This document shows, one piece after another, positions 8,642-16,144 of a stretch of 64,000 nt of DNA. The notes beneath the pieces are model-generated. The model ran no database searches and had not been told where the DNA came from. It worked only from the letters and a program-made list of their open reading frames with translations. Each line of letters starts with the position of its first letter. The first letter of the stretch is position 1. This stretch comes from Bradyrhizobium genosp. L. Lineage in GTDB: Bacteria; Pseudomonadota; Alphaproteobacteria; Rhizobiales; Xanthobacteraceae. The position numbers and the translations under genes were made by a program. The DNA lies in NCBI RefSeq assembly GCF_015624485.1, contig NZ_CP061378.1, positions 1,178,001 to 1,242,000 of the forward strand, given 5' to 3'.

Positions 8642-8736
8642 GTTCGGACCTCGACTGAGAAAGGGCTTTGCGGAGGGGTTTACGGGCATTCTTGACGCCC
8701 GTGCAACCCCTCGGATTCCAATCCTGACGGCTTGCG

Positions 8737-8904
8737 TCAGCGGGAGTGCTGGGTGGCGTCCGGCGGGGACGGCGGCGTGCCGGTCCAGCGCCGCATCAGG
8801 ATGTCCCTGACGATCATGACCGAGATCAGCAGCAGCATGATCGTGGTGACGAGGCCGCGCCAACGCGGGCGTGCGCCATCGATGGCAGGAAGGTTCTCCG
8901 ACAT
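8737..8904 (-). CDS. 55-residue single-pass membrane protein in the polyamine cluster
   Basis: A short open frame starting MSENLPAIDG and ending at a TGA (8739-8737). Residues 18-33 (LVTTIMLLLISVMIVRDI) form one membrane segment, with Arg residues on both sides and a Pro-rich tail. It begins 10 bases after the upstream acetyltransferase gene ends and precedes ridA by 95 bases, so it sits inside the ODC-acetyltransferase-RidA-Hss transcript. Third positions are G/C-rich as in its neighbours. Function is unknown. The tight spacing and clear transmembrane segment are the reasons to call it; database conservation has not been checked. Confidence 0.65.
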   Translation of the reverse strand: MSENLPAIDGARPRWRGLVTTIMLLLISVMIVRDILMRRWTGTPPSPPDATQHSR

Positions 8905-8914
8905 GGCGCCGCCC

Positions 8915-9517
8915 CTACGCCGCGTGGGGCACGGTAAGGGGTGCCTTCCGGATGCGGGCTGCCTTCGCTTTGGCGAGCCTGCCGGTCGGCATGATCATGC
9001 CCCAGGCACCGTCCAGCGCGCCTTCGACGAGTTCGAGGCCGAGCAGCCGCTCGCGCTCGAACGCGCCGGGCAGCGACAGCTCGCCGGTCTTGGCGGCCGA
9101 GAAGCCATAGCGGGCGTAATACGGCGCATCGCCAAGCAGGATCACCGCGCCATGGCCGCGCGACTCGGCGACACCGAGTGCGCGCTGCATGAGGGCGGCG
9201 CCGACGCCGAGGCCGCGGCTGTCGTCATCGACAGCCAGCGGCCCCAGCATCAGCGCGCTGCGGCCCCCCGCGCTGACGTGCCACAACCGCACGGTTCCAA
9301 CCAGCCGGCCGTCCTGGCGCACGGCCGCAAGGCTCAGGCCTTCGGCGGGCGCGCGTCCGTCGCGCAGGCGCTGGCAGGTGCGCGCATGGCGGTTGTCGCC
9401 AAAGCAGGCATCCAGCAGCGCTTCACGCGCGACGACGTCCGAGGCTCGCTCCGCGCGGATCACGAACGGAGCGGCATTTCGGATGAGGGCAACGGGGGTG
9501 TTCCGTTTTGCAGTCAT
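8915..9517 (-). CDS. GNAT family N-acetyltransferase
   Basis: A 200-residue acetyltransferase of the GNAT superfamily, using acetyl-CoA. The core spans about residues 18-150: LGPLAVDDDSRGLGVGAALM contains motif A, with RGLGVG as the Q/RxxGxG/A pyrophosphate-binding loop, and YYARYGF is the motif-B element typical of YhbS-type members. It lies between the ornithine decarboxylase gene (131 bases upstream) and the small membrane gene (10 bases downstream) on the same strand. Polyamine acetylation is an attractive role given this context, but the sequence alone does not show the substrate. Confidence 0.88.
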   Translation of the reverse strand: MTAKRNTPVALIRNAAPFVIRAERASDVVAREALLDACFGDNRHARTCQRLRDGRAPAEGLSLAAVRQDGRLVGTVRLWHVSAGGRSALMLGPLAVDDDSRGLGVGAALMQRALGVAESRGHGAVILLGDAPYYARYGFSAAKTGELSLPGAFERERLLGLELVEGALDGAWGMIMPTGRLAKAKAARIRKAPLTVPHAA

Positions 9518-9647
9518 GGCACGTCAGTCCTCGCTTGCAACGGCATGTCGAGCGCCGCGGCAAGCGTCGTTCAGAGAATCAAAAATGATCGGGAAGGAGC
9601 CGGCGGGGCCGGCTCCCGGTTCAGTCAGGCCTCAGATCGGAGGCAGT

Positions 9648-10790
9648 TCAGATGTGGTAGGTGCGCAGCGGCGGAATGCCGTTGAACGCCACCGACGAGT
9701 AGGTCGACGTATAGGCGCCGGTGCCTTCGATCAGCAGCTTGTCGCCGATCTCGAGCGTCACCGGGAGCGGATACGGCAGCTTCTCGTACATCACGTCGGC
9801 GCTGTCGCAGGTCGGGCCTGCGAGCACGCACGGCGTCATGTCCGCCCCGTCATGCGGGGTGCGGATGGCGTAGCGGATCGACTCGTCCATCGTCTCGGCG
9901 AGGCCGCCGAACTTGCCGATATCGAGATAGACCCAGCGCACCTCGTCCTCGTCGCTCTTGCGCGAGATCAAGACCACCTCGGTCTCGATGATCCCGGCAT
10001 TGCCGACCATGCCGCGGCCCGGCTCGATGATCGTCTCCGGGATCTGGTTGCCGAAATGCTTGCGCAGCGCGCGGAAGATCGACCGGCCATATTGCAGGAC
10101 CGGAGGAACGTCCTTGAGGTACTTGGTCGGGAATCCACCGCCCATGTTGACCATGGTGAGGTTGATGCCGCGCTCGGCGCAGTCCCGGAACACGGTCGAG
10201 GCCATCGCGAGCGCGCGGTCCCACGCCTTCACCTTGCGCTGCTGCGAGCCGACATGGAACGAGATGCCGCACGGCTCCAGCCCAAGGCGCTTGGCGAGGT
10301 CGAGCACGTCGACCGCCATCTCCGGGTCGCAGCCGAACTTGCGCGACAGCGGCCACTCGGCGCCGGCGCAGTCATAGAGGATGCGGCAGAACACCTTGGC
10401 GCCGGGGGCGGCGCGGGCGATCTTTTCGACCTCGGCAGCGCAATCGACCGCGAACAGCCGAATGCCGAGCGCGAAGGCGCGCGCGATGTCGCGCTCCTTC
10501 TTGATCGTGTTGCCAAACGAGATGCGGTCCGGCGTCGCGCCGGCGGCCAGCGCCATTTCGATCTCCGCGACGGTCGCGGTGTCGAAGCAGGAGCCGAGCG
10601 AAGCCAGCAGCGACAGCACTTCGGGCGCCGGGTTGGCCTTCACCGCGTAGAACACGCGGCTGTCCGGCAGCGCCTTCGCGAAGGTCTGGTAGTTGTCGCG
10701 CACGACCTCGAGGTCGACGACGAGGCACGGCTCGGTGTCGAGACCTTCGCTGCGGCGGTGACGCAGGAATTCCTGGATACGTTCGGTCAT
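9648..10790 (-). CDS. Ornithine/diamino acid decarboxylase (alanine racemase-fold, PLP)
   Basis: A 380-residue group IV (eukaryote-like) decarboxylase that converts ornithine, possibly also lysine, to putrescine or cadaverine. The PLP lysine is Lys51 in FYAVKANP; the phosphate-binding stretch is GGGFPTKY, and the catalytic Cys is in GPTCDSADV. The C-terminal YTSTYSSVAFNG is characteristic. The start ATG 10790 has a good ribosome-binding site (GGAGAG) 5 bases before it. It is the first gene of the polyamine cluster, providing putrescine for homospermidine synthase. A leader of about 500 bases with several hairpins precedes it, pointing to RNA-level control. Specificity between ornithine and lysine cannot be settled from sequence. 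Confidence 0.94.
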   Translation of the reverse strand: MTERIQEFLRHRRSEGLDTEPCLVVDLEVVRDNYQTFAKALPDSRVFYAVKANPAPEVLSLLASLGSCFDTATVAEIEMALAAGATPDRISFGNTIKKERDIARAFALGIRLFAVDCAAEVEKIARAAPGAKVFCRILYDCAGAEWPLSRKFGCDPEMAVDVLDLAKRLGLEPCGISFHVGSQQRKVKAWDRALAMASTVFRDCAERGINLTMVNMGGGFPTKYLKDVPPVLQYGRSIFRALRKHFGNQIPETIIEPGRGMVGNAGIIETEVVLISRKSDEDEVRWVYLDIGKFGGLAETMDESIRYAIRTPHDGADMTPCVLAGPTCDSADVMYEKLPYPLPVTLEIGDKLLIEGTGAYTSTYSSVAFNGIPPLRTYHI

Positions 10791-10949
10791 AGCACTCTCC
10801 CGGTCCCAGCGACGGGATCCGTATCAACGTGACGTCGGGTGAGAGCGCTCCGGCCACATCGCGCGATGGAGGCGCGTTGAGGCCAAAAAACTCAGACCAG
10901 ACTGTGCTGCCGTGGATTGGTTGGGAGAGTTTCCCGCCCGCACACCTGG

Positions 10950-11280
10950 CAATGAAGGACAAGCCTTTTCAGTAGCCCGCGCCGGCGTTGGACTGCCGGT
11001 AGAGACCAAAAAAGCCCGATCCGTCGTTGCTTTAAGTCGCGTCCCCCGTTGAGAGCGGGGTGCGCCGGTTCGCCTCCGGCTGCCAGTCACGGTTGCAAAG
11101 AGTGGTGAGACCTTCAACGGCATCCCTGGAGAGGGAGGCTGGCCGCCTCGTGTCCTGATGGACGTAAGCGACCCTCGGTTCTTCCACCCCTTGGCGGCTG
11201 TCCGGCCTCTTGTCCGGATACCTACCGACTGACACACGACCACAGGCACGTGCGAAATTGGGCAAGGCAGGAAATAAGTC
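10950..11280 (-). promoter_or_regulatory. Structured 5' leader of ornithine decarboxylase, candidate speF-type RNA element
   Basis: The untranslated stretch before the decarboxylase holds at least five GC-rich hairpins, written here on the + strand: 10982-10999 (CCGGC/GCCGG), 11043-11060 (CCCCG/CGGGG), 11064-11080 (GCCGG/CCGGC), 11134-11149 (GGAGGC/GCCTC) and 11201-11218 (TCCGG/CCGGA). Alphaproteobacterial ornithine decarboxylase genes are known to carry a conserved structured leader (the speF motif of Rfam), and position and complexity agree. A 96-codon frame opening with TTG at 11322 runs through it and stops at 11032, just before the last hairpins; it may be a leader ORF or chance. Boundaries are approximate. 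Confidence 0.5.
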
Positions 11281-11457
11281 TTTTGAATTGGCTTCGCAAG
11301 ATTTTTTTTGCGATCGCGACAAATTTCCCTAACGCGTGCTTGCGATCTCGCGCGCAGCACGTGTGAGAACGTCGAGAAGATGAACGGCTGTTAAGATTGC
11401 CTAACGAAGCGTGTGCGTTTTAGCCCTGTGCCGCAGCGCTATCTTGAATCGCTGCCG

Positions 11458-11718
11458 TCACGCGCGACGCGTGAACGGCTCGACGCGCTGAGCTGCGCGG
11501 ACGAAGGCGATCATGATCAGGACGCCGATGCCGAACAGCACCGCCTGCAGGATGTGCGCGCCGGTGTCGTCGAGCCCGAACAGGATTGCGAGCGCCCAGC
11601 CGCCGGCGAACGCCGCGCCGAACACCTCCGCGCCGATCAGGATCGCTGCCGAGAGCACGGTGACGACGCTCGGCCAGGCGATGGTGCGGTTGGCGGACGT
11701 GGTGGGCTGCATGGTCAT
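11458..11718 (-). CDS. Small two-pass membrane protein, unknown function
   Basis: An 86-residue protein starting at ATG 11718 (ATG 11712, two codons in, is an alternative), with AGGAC 8 bases upstream as ribosome-binding site. Hydrophobic segments lie at about residues 16-50 (two closely spaced or one long, with GAEVFGAAFAGG between) and 57-73 (HILQAVLFGIGVLIMIAF). The tail is basic. It faces the M3 peptidase gene across about 130 bases, so the two share a divergent promoter region. I recognise no family; similar short membrane proteins are common in rhizobia. Confidence 0.65.
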   Translation of the reverse strand: MTMQPTTSANRTIAWPSVVTVLSAAILIGAEVFGAAFAGGWALAILFGLDDTGAHILQAVLFGIGVLIMIAFVRAAQRVEPFTRRA

Positions 11719-11848
11719 GAAAACTGTCCTGTTCAGGGGGCGCAATGTCTCCGAAAAGGGCCCATCTATCAAGCGTAAAAGGCCCAAAAATGCCGTATCG
11801 CGTGATATAGATTGGGCCATATTTTGAAGGCAAAAAGCGGGATATTCG

Positions 11849-13936
11849 ATGTCAGAAACCAGTGCACCGGCCGCTGTCCAGAATTTGGCCAACCCCCTCC
11901 TCAAAGCGTGGCAGACGCCGTTCGAGACGCCGCCTTTCGCCGAGATCGAGCCGGAGCATTTCCTCCCCGCCTTCGAGCAGGCCTTCGCCGACCATTCGGC
12001 CGAGGTCGCCGCGATCACCCATGATCCGGCGCTGCCCGACTTCGACAACACCATCACGGCGCTGGAGCGCTCCGGCAAGCTTTTGTCGAAGGTCGCGGCC
12101 GTGTTCTACGACCTGGTCTCGGCGCACTCCAACCCCAAGATCCTGGAGATCGACAAGGAAGTGTCGCTCCGGATGGCGCGGCACTGGAATCCGATCATGA
12201 TGAACGCCGTGCTGTTTGGCCGCATCGCCATGCTGCACGAGAAGCGCGCCTCGCTCGGCCTGACCGGCGAGCAGCTCCGGCTGCTGGAGCGGACCTACAC
12301 CCGCTTCCACCGTGCCGGCGCCGGGCTCGACGACACCGCAAAAACACGGATGGCCGAGATCAATGAGCGTCTCGCCCATCTCGGCACCTCCTTCAGCCAC
12401 CATCTGCTCGGCGACGAGCAGGACTGGTCGATGGAGCTCGGCGAGGACGACCGCGCCGGCCTCTCCGACACCTTCGTGGCGGCCGCCAAGGCTGCGGCGG
12501 AACAGCGCGGCAAGCCGGGCAAGGCGATCGTGACGTTGTCGCGCTCCTCGGTCGAGCCGTTCCTGCAGAGCTCTGAAAGCCGCGACCTGCGCGAGAAGGT
12601 CTACAAGGCATTCACCGCCCGCGGTGACAATGGCAACGCCAACGACAACAACGCGACCATCGTGGAGATCCTCGCGCTCCGCGAGGAGAGCGCCAAGATC
12701 CTGGGCTTCCCGACCTACGCGGCCTACCGGCTCGAGGACTCCATGGCCAAGACGCCCGAGGCGGTGCGCGGCCTGCTGGAGCGGGTCTGGAAACCGGCGC
12801 GGGCCCGGGCGCTCGCCGACCGCGACGCGCTGCAGGCGCTGATCGCGGAAGAGGGCGGCAATTTCACGCTGGCGCCGTGGGACTGGCGCTATTACGCCGA
12901 GAAGCTGCGCCAGCGGCGCGCCAATTTCGACGATGCGGCGATCAAGCCGTATCTGGTGCTCGACCACATGATCGAGGCGGCCTTCGACTGCGCCACCCGC
13001 CTGTTCGGCGTCACCTTCGCCGAGCGCAAGGACGTCCCGGTCTGGCATCCGGACGTCCGGGTCTGGGAGGTCAGGGGGCGCGACGGCAAGCACAAGGCGC
13101 TGTTCTACGGCGACTACTTCGCCCGGCCTTCGAAACGTTCCGGCGCCTGGATGACCTCGCTGCGCGACCAGCAGAAGCTCGACCACGACGTCGCGCCGCT
13201 GGTGCTGAACGTCTGCAACTTCGCCAAGGGCGCCGACGGTGCACCGTCGCTGCTGTCGCCGGACGATGCGCGGACCCTGTTCCACGAGTTCGGTCATGGC
13301 CTGCACGGCATGATGTCCGATGTGACCTATCCGTCGCTATCGGGGACTTCCGTGTTCACCGATTTCGTCGAGCTGCCCTCGCAGCTCTACGAACATTGGC
13401 AGGAGCGGCCGGAGGTGCTGCAGCGCTTCGCCCGGCACTACCAGACCGGCGAGCCGCTGCCCGACGATCTGCTCAAACGCTTCCTCGCCGCGCGCAAGTT
13501 CAACCAGGGCTTTGCCACCGTGGAGTTCGTCTCCTCGGCGCTGGTCGACCTCGAATTCCACACCCAGCCGGCTTCGGCCAGCCGCGACGTCCGTGCCTTC
13601 GAGAAGCAGGAGCTGGAGAAGATCGGCATGCCCGCGGAAATCTCGCTGCGGCACCGGCCGACCCAGTTCGGCCACATCTTCTCCGGTGACCACTATGCTT
13701 CCGGCTATTACAGCTACATGTGGTCGGAGGTGATGGACGCCGACGCGTTCGGCGCGTTCGAGGAAGCCGGCGACATCTTCGATCCCGCCACCGCCAAGCG
13801 GCTGCTCGACGACATCTATTCGTCGGGCGGCTCGCGCGACCCCGAGGAGGCCTATGTCGCCTTCCGCGGCCGCGAGCCCGAGCCGGACGCGCTGCTGCGC
13901 CGTCGCGGGCTGCTCGAGACGCCCGAGGCGGCTTGA
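11849..13936 (+). CDS. dcp: M3 family zinc metallopeptidase (peptidyl-dipeptidase Dcp / oligopeptidase A type)
   Basis: A 695-residue thimet-oligopeptidase-family enzyme that degrades short peptides in the cytoplasm; no signal peptide is present. The zinc motif is His479-Glu-Phe-Gly-His483 (LFHEFGHGLHG), with the third ligand in the following SVFTDFVELPSQ helix. The RSGAWMTSLRDQ stretch before the active site and the C-terminal HYASGYYSYMWSEVMDADAF are typical of Dcp and OpdA. Length (about 680-700) is normal. The start ATG 11849 follows a low-GC leader (about 11780-11840) likely to hold its promoter. The DUF1007 gene begins 2 bases after the stop, hinting at a shared transcript. Dcp versus OpdA cannot be settled from motifs alone. 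Confidence 0.93.
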   Translation: MSETSAPAAVQNLANPLLKAWQTPFETPPFAEIEPEHFLPAFEQAFADHSAEVAAITHDPALPDFDNTITALERSGKLLSKVAAVFYDLVSAHSNPKILEIDKEVSLRMARHWNPIMMNAVLFGRIAMLHEKRASLGLTGEQLRLLERTYTRFHRAGAGLDDTAKTRMAEINERLAHLGTSFSHHLLGDEQDWSMELGEDDRAGLSDTFVAAAKAAAEQRGKPGKAIVTLSRSSVEPFLQSSESRDLREKVYKAFTARGDNGNANDNNATIVEILALREESAKILGFPTYAAYRLEDSMAKTPEAVRGLLERVWKPARARALADRDALQALIAEEGGNFTLAPWDWRYYAEKLRQRRANFDDAAIKPYLVLDHMIEAAFDCATRLFGVTFAERKDVPVWHPDVRVWEVRGRDGKHKALFYGDYFARPSKRSGAWMTSLRDQQKLDHDVAPLVLNVCNFAKGADGAPSLLSPDDARTLFHEFGHGLHGMMSDVTYPSLSGTSVFTDFVELPSQLYEHWQERPEVLQRFARHYQTGEPLPDDLLKRFLAARKFNQGFATVEFVSSALVDLEFHTQPASASRDVRAFEKQELEKIGMPAEISLRHRPTQFGHIFSGDHYASGYYSYMWSEVMDADAFGAFEEAGDIFDPATAKRLLDDIYSSGGSRDPEEAYVAFRGREPEPDALLRRRGLLETPEAA

Positions 13937-13938
13937 CG

Positions 13939-14583
13939 GTGCGGCCGGTGCTGGACCGCCTGATCGCCTGCTTCGTGCTGGTGGCTGCAGCGCTCGGCGC
14001 GGCGGCGGCGGAAGCCCATCCGCATGTCTGGATCACCGCCCGGAGCGAGCTGATCTATGCGCCTGACGGCACCATCACCGGGGTTCGCCACGCCTGGACC
14101 TTCGACGACATGTTCTCGTCCTACGCGCTGCAGGGCATCGAGACCAAGGTGAAGGGCGCCTATAGCCGCGAGGAGCTGGCGCCGCTGGCCCAGACCAATG
14201 TCGAGTCGCTGAAGGAATACGCCTACTTCACCTTCGCCAAGGGCGACGGCAAGAAGCAGAAATTCACCGAGCCGGTCGACTATTTCCTCGAATACAAGGA
14301 TACGGCGCTGACCTTGCACTTCACGTTGCCGCTGAAGACCCCGTTCAAGGCCAAGCAGCTTTCGCTCGAAGTGTTCGACCCGAGCTACTTCATCGACTTC
14401 CAATACGCCGACAAGGACCCGATCAAGCTGGTCGGCGCGTCCGCCGACTGCAAGATGGAGTTCCAGCGGCCGAACGATGGCACCGTTGCCGCGCAGAAGC
14501 TCGGCGAGCAGAACTTCCTCGACGGCAGCGCCGGCAATTTCGCGATGATGTTTGCCAACAAGATCACGGTGGACTGCCCATGA
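13939..14583 (+). CDS. DUF1007 family secreted protein, partner of nickel/cobalt exporter
   Basis: A 214-residue protein starting at GTG 13939. An N-terminal signal peptide (cleavage near AAAEA-HP) exposes a mature N-terminus beginning HPHVWI, a hallmark of DUF1007 and a possible metal-binding site. The body contains the family's TFDDMFSSY and YFTFAKGDG stretches. Genes of this family commonly precede NicO/RcnA-type nickel/cobalt transporters, and here the stop codon overlaps the transporter's ATG by four bases (ATGA), so translation is coupled. A periplasmic role in metal binding or delivery to the exporter is inferred from this pairing; no biochemical function is established to my knowledge. 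Confidence 0.88.
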   Translation: MRPVLDRLIACFVLVAAALGAAAAEAHPHVWITARSELIYAPDGTITGVRHAWTFDDMFSSYALQGIETKVKGAYSREELAPLAQTNVESLKEYAYFTFAKGDGKKQKFTEPVDYFLEYKDTALTLHFTLPLKTPFKAKQLSLEVFDPSYFIDFQYADKDPIKLVGASADCKMEFQRPNDGTVAAQKLGEQNFLDGSAGNFAMMFANKITVDCP

Positions 14584-15707
14584 CGCCAATCGTCTCCCGC
14601 ATGACGCGCGGCCTCGCCATGTCAGCGGCCGTGCTGGCCGTTGTCGCAATCCTCGACGGCACCCTCCACGCGCTGCTGGCGCAAAATCCGTTCGGCGCGC
14701 CGCGCACCGCACCCGAGCCGCAGGGCGGCGTGATCGGCTGGCTCCTGGCCAAGCAGTCGGAGTTTTACCGCGAGATGTCGGGAACCATCCGCGCCGCCAA
14801 GTCGGACGGCTCGGCGGTCTGGACGCTGCTTGCGATCTCCTTTGCCTACGGCATCTTCCACGCCGCCGGGCCCGGCCACGGCAAGGCGGTGATCTCGTCC
14901 TATCTGGTTGCCAATCGCGAGACCGCGCGGCGCGGCATCGTGCTGTCGTTTGCCTCGGCGCTGATGCAGTCGCTGGTCGCGGTCGTGATCGTCGGGATCT
15001 GCGCCTGGCTGCTCAATGCCACGGCGAAGACGATGTGCGGGGCGGAGAAGGCGGTCGAGATCGCAAGCTACGCGCTGATCGCGCTGTTCGGCGCCCGGCT
15101 GGTCTGGGTCAAGGGCGGCGGCTTCATGCGGGCGCTGCAACTGCCGCGGCCGGCGCTGGCAATGGCCGGCGCGCCCCACGCCGCGCACGATCATCATGAC
15201 CACGCCGCGCATGAGCCTGATCATCACCATCGTCATGCCCATGACGAGCACGATCATCATCATCACGATCATGGCCATGACCATGATCACGGCGACGATC
15301 CGCACCACGTCCACGACGAGCACTGCGGCCATTCGCACGGGCCGACACCGGCCGAGCTCGCCGGCCCCGGCGGCTGGCGGCGTGGCCTGGGTGCGATCCT
15401 GACCGTCGGCATCCGGCCGTGCTCGGGCGCGATCCTGGTCTTGGTGTTCGCGCTGGCGCAGGGCCTGTTCTGGGCCGGCATCGCCGCGACCTTCGTGATG
15501 GGGCTCGGTACTGCGATCACGGTGGCGACGATTGCCATCGTCGCGGTCTCGGCGCGAGGCATGGCGGAGAAGCTGAGCGGGGCGCGCGACGGCGGCGGCA
15601 TGCTGGTCATGCGCGGCCTGGAATTCGCAGCCGCCGGCCTGGTGTTGCTGTTCGGGCTGGGGCTGCTGTTCGGCTACGTCGCGGCGGAGCGGGCGACGTG
15701 TCTTTAG
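14580..15707 (+). CDS. NicO family nickel/cobalt transporter with His-rich loop (RcnA-like)
   Basis: A 375-residue inner-membrane protein. Diagnostic motifs are HAAGPGHGK (residues 94-102) in an early membrane helix and GIRPCSGAI in a later one, both hallmarks of the NicO/RcnA family. Between them, at about residues 200-255, is a very His- and Asp-rich cytoplasmic loop, expected to bind Ni2+ or Co2+ before export. It is translationally coupled to the DUF1007 gene. The C-terminus ends at 15707 where the AT-richer island begins. No rcnR-type regulator is adjacent, so control is unknown. Direction (export) follows from RcnA characterisation; import has been proposed for some relatives. Confidence 0.92.
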   Translation: MTPIVSRMTRGLAMSAAVLAVVAILDGTLHALLAQNPFGAPRTAPEPQGGVIGWLLAKQSEFYREMSGTIRAAKSDGSAVWTLLAISFAYGIFHAAGPGHGKAVISSYLVANRETARRGIVLSFASALMQSLVAVVIVGICAWLLNATAKTMCGAEKAVEIASYALIALFGARLVWVKGGGFMRALQLPRPALAMAGAPHAAHDHHDHAAHEPDHHHRHAHDEHDHHHHDHGHDHDHGDDPHHVHDEHCGHSHGPTPAELAGPGGWRRGLGAILTVGIRPCSGAILVLVFALAQGLFWAGIAATFVMGLGTAITVATIAIVAVSARGMAEKLSGARDGGGMLVMRGLEFAAAGLVLLFGLGLLFGYVAAERATCL

Positions 15708-16144
15708 AATCTGAACCAAGGAATAAATTCAGTTGATTCCGTGGGCGCCTGCTCCATGCCAAAATGGCGGTACCAAACCCGACGGAACGTTGGCCATCCG
15801 TCTGGACGACGCCAAGGTAGCCCCTGCGGGCCAGTCTCTGATCGATTGCTACGATTGTCCATCCGCTGATCGCTTGATGTTTGTCTCTCCACCGTGACAT
15901 GCTTAATGATTGGCAATACCAGACTGCGCCGACGTCTTGGGTGATCGAAGAGCACAGCGTTTGGAGAATGCCTCTAACGCATTTTCGCTCGATCAGCGCG
16001 GCATGATGCAGGATCGACTTTCGTGGAGAAAGAAAGTGATGAGGAGATCGGGTTGTCGGCGGGAGCATTGATGCTTCGTCGTGAGGAGGCATGCTGCATT
16101 GAGAAGTGAGGGGAAACGACAGTTTCTCAAAGGAGCGCAGTTGT
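15708..16144. other. AT-richer spacer at left edge of island; possible gene remnant
   Basis: These 437 bases separate the NicO gene from the island genes and already show the lower GC of the island. On the minus strand an open frame (16092 down into the NicO 3' end) reads protein-like in its middle (VWYCQSLSMSRWRDK) but lacks a convincing start or domain, so it may be a decayed gene. On the plus strand an AAAGGAG site 10 bases before ATG 16145 serves the first island gene. No tRNA, integrase or direct repeat was found. Confidence 0.4.

Noticed and set aside
11032..11322. The 96-codon leader frame as a true gene
   Set aside because: It begins with TTG, lies inside a structured leader and has no recognised domain; it is mentioned only as a possibility.
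15180..15340. CAT/GAC-rich run in the NicO gene as a repeat or CRISPR-like array
   Set aside because: There are no regular spacers, and it encodes the His-rich loop expected in RcnA-like proteins.
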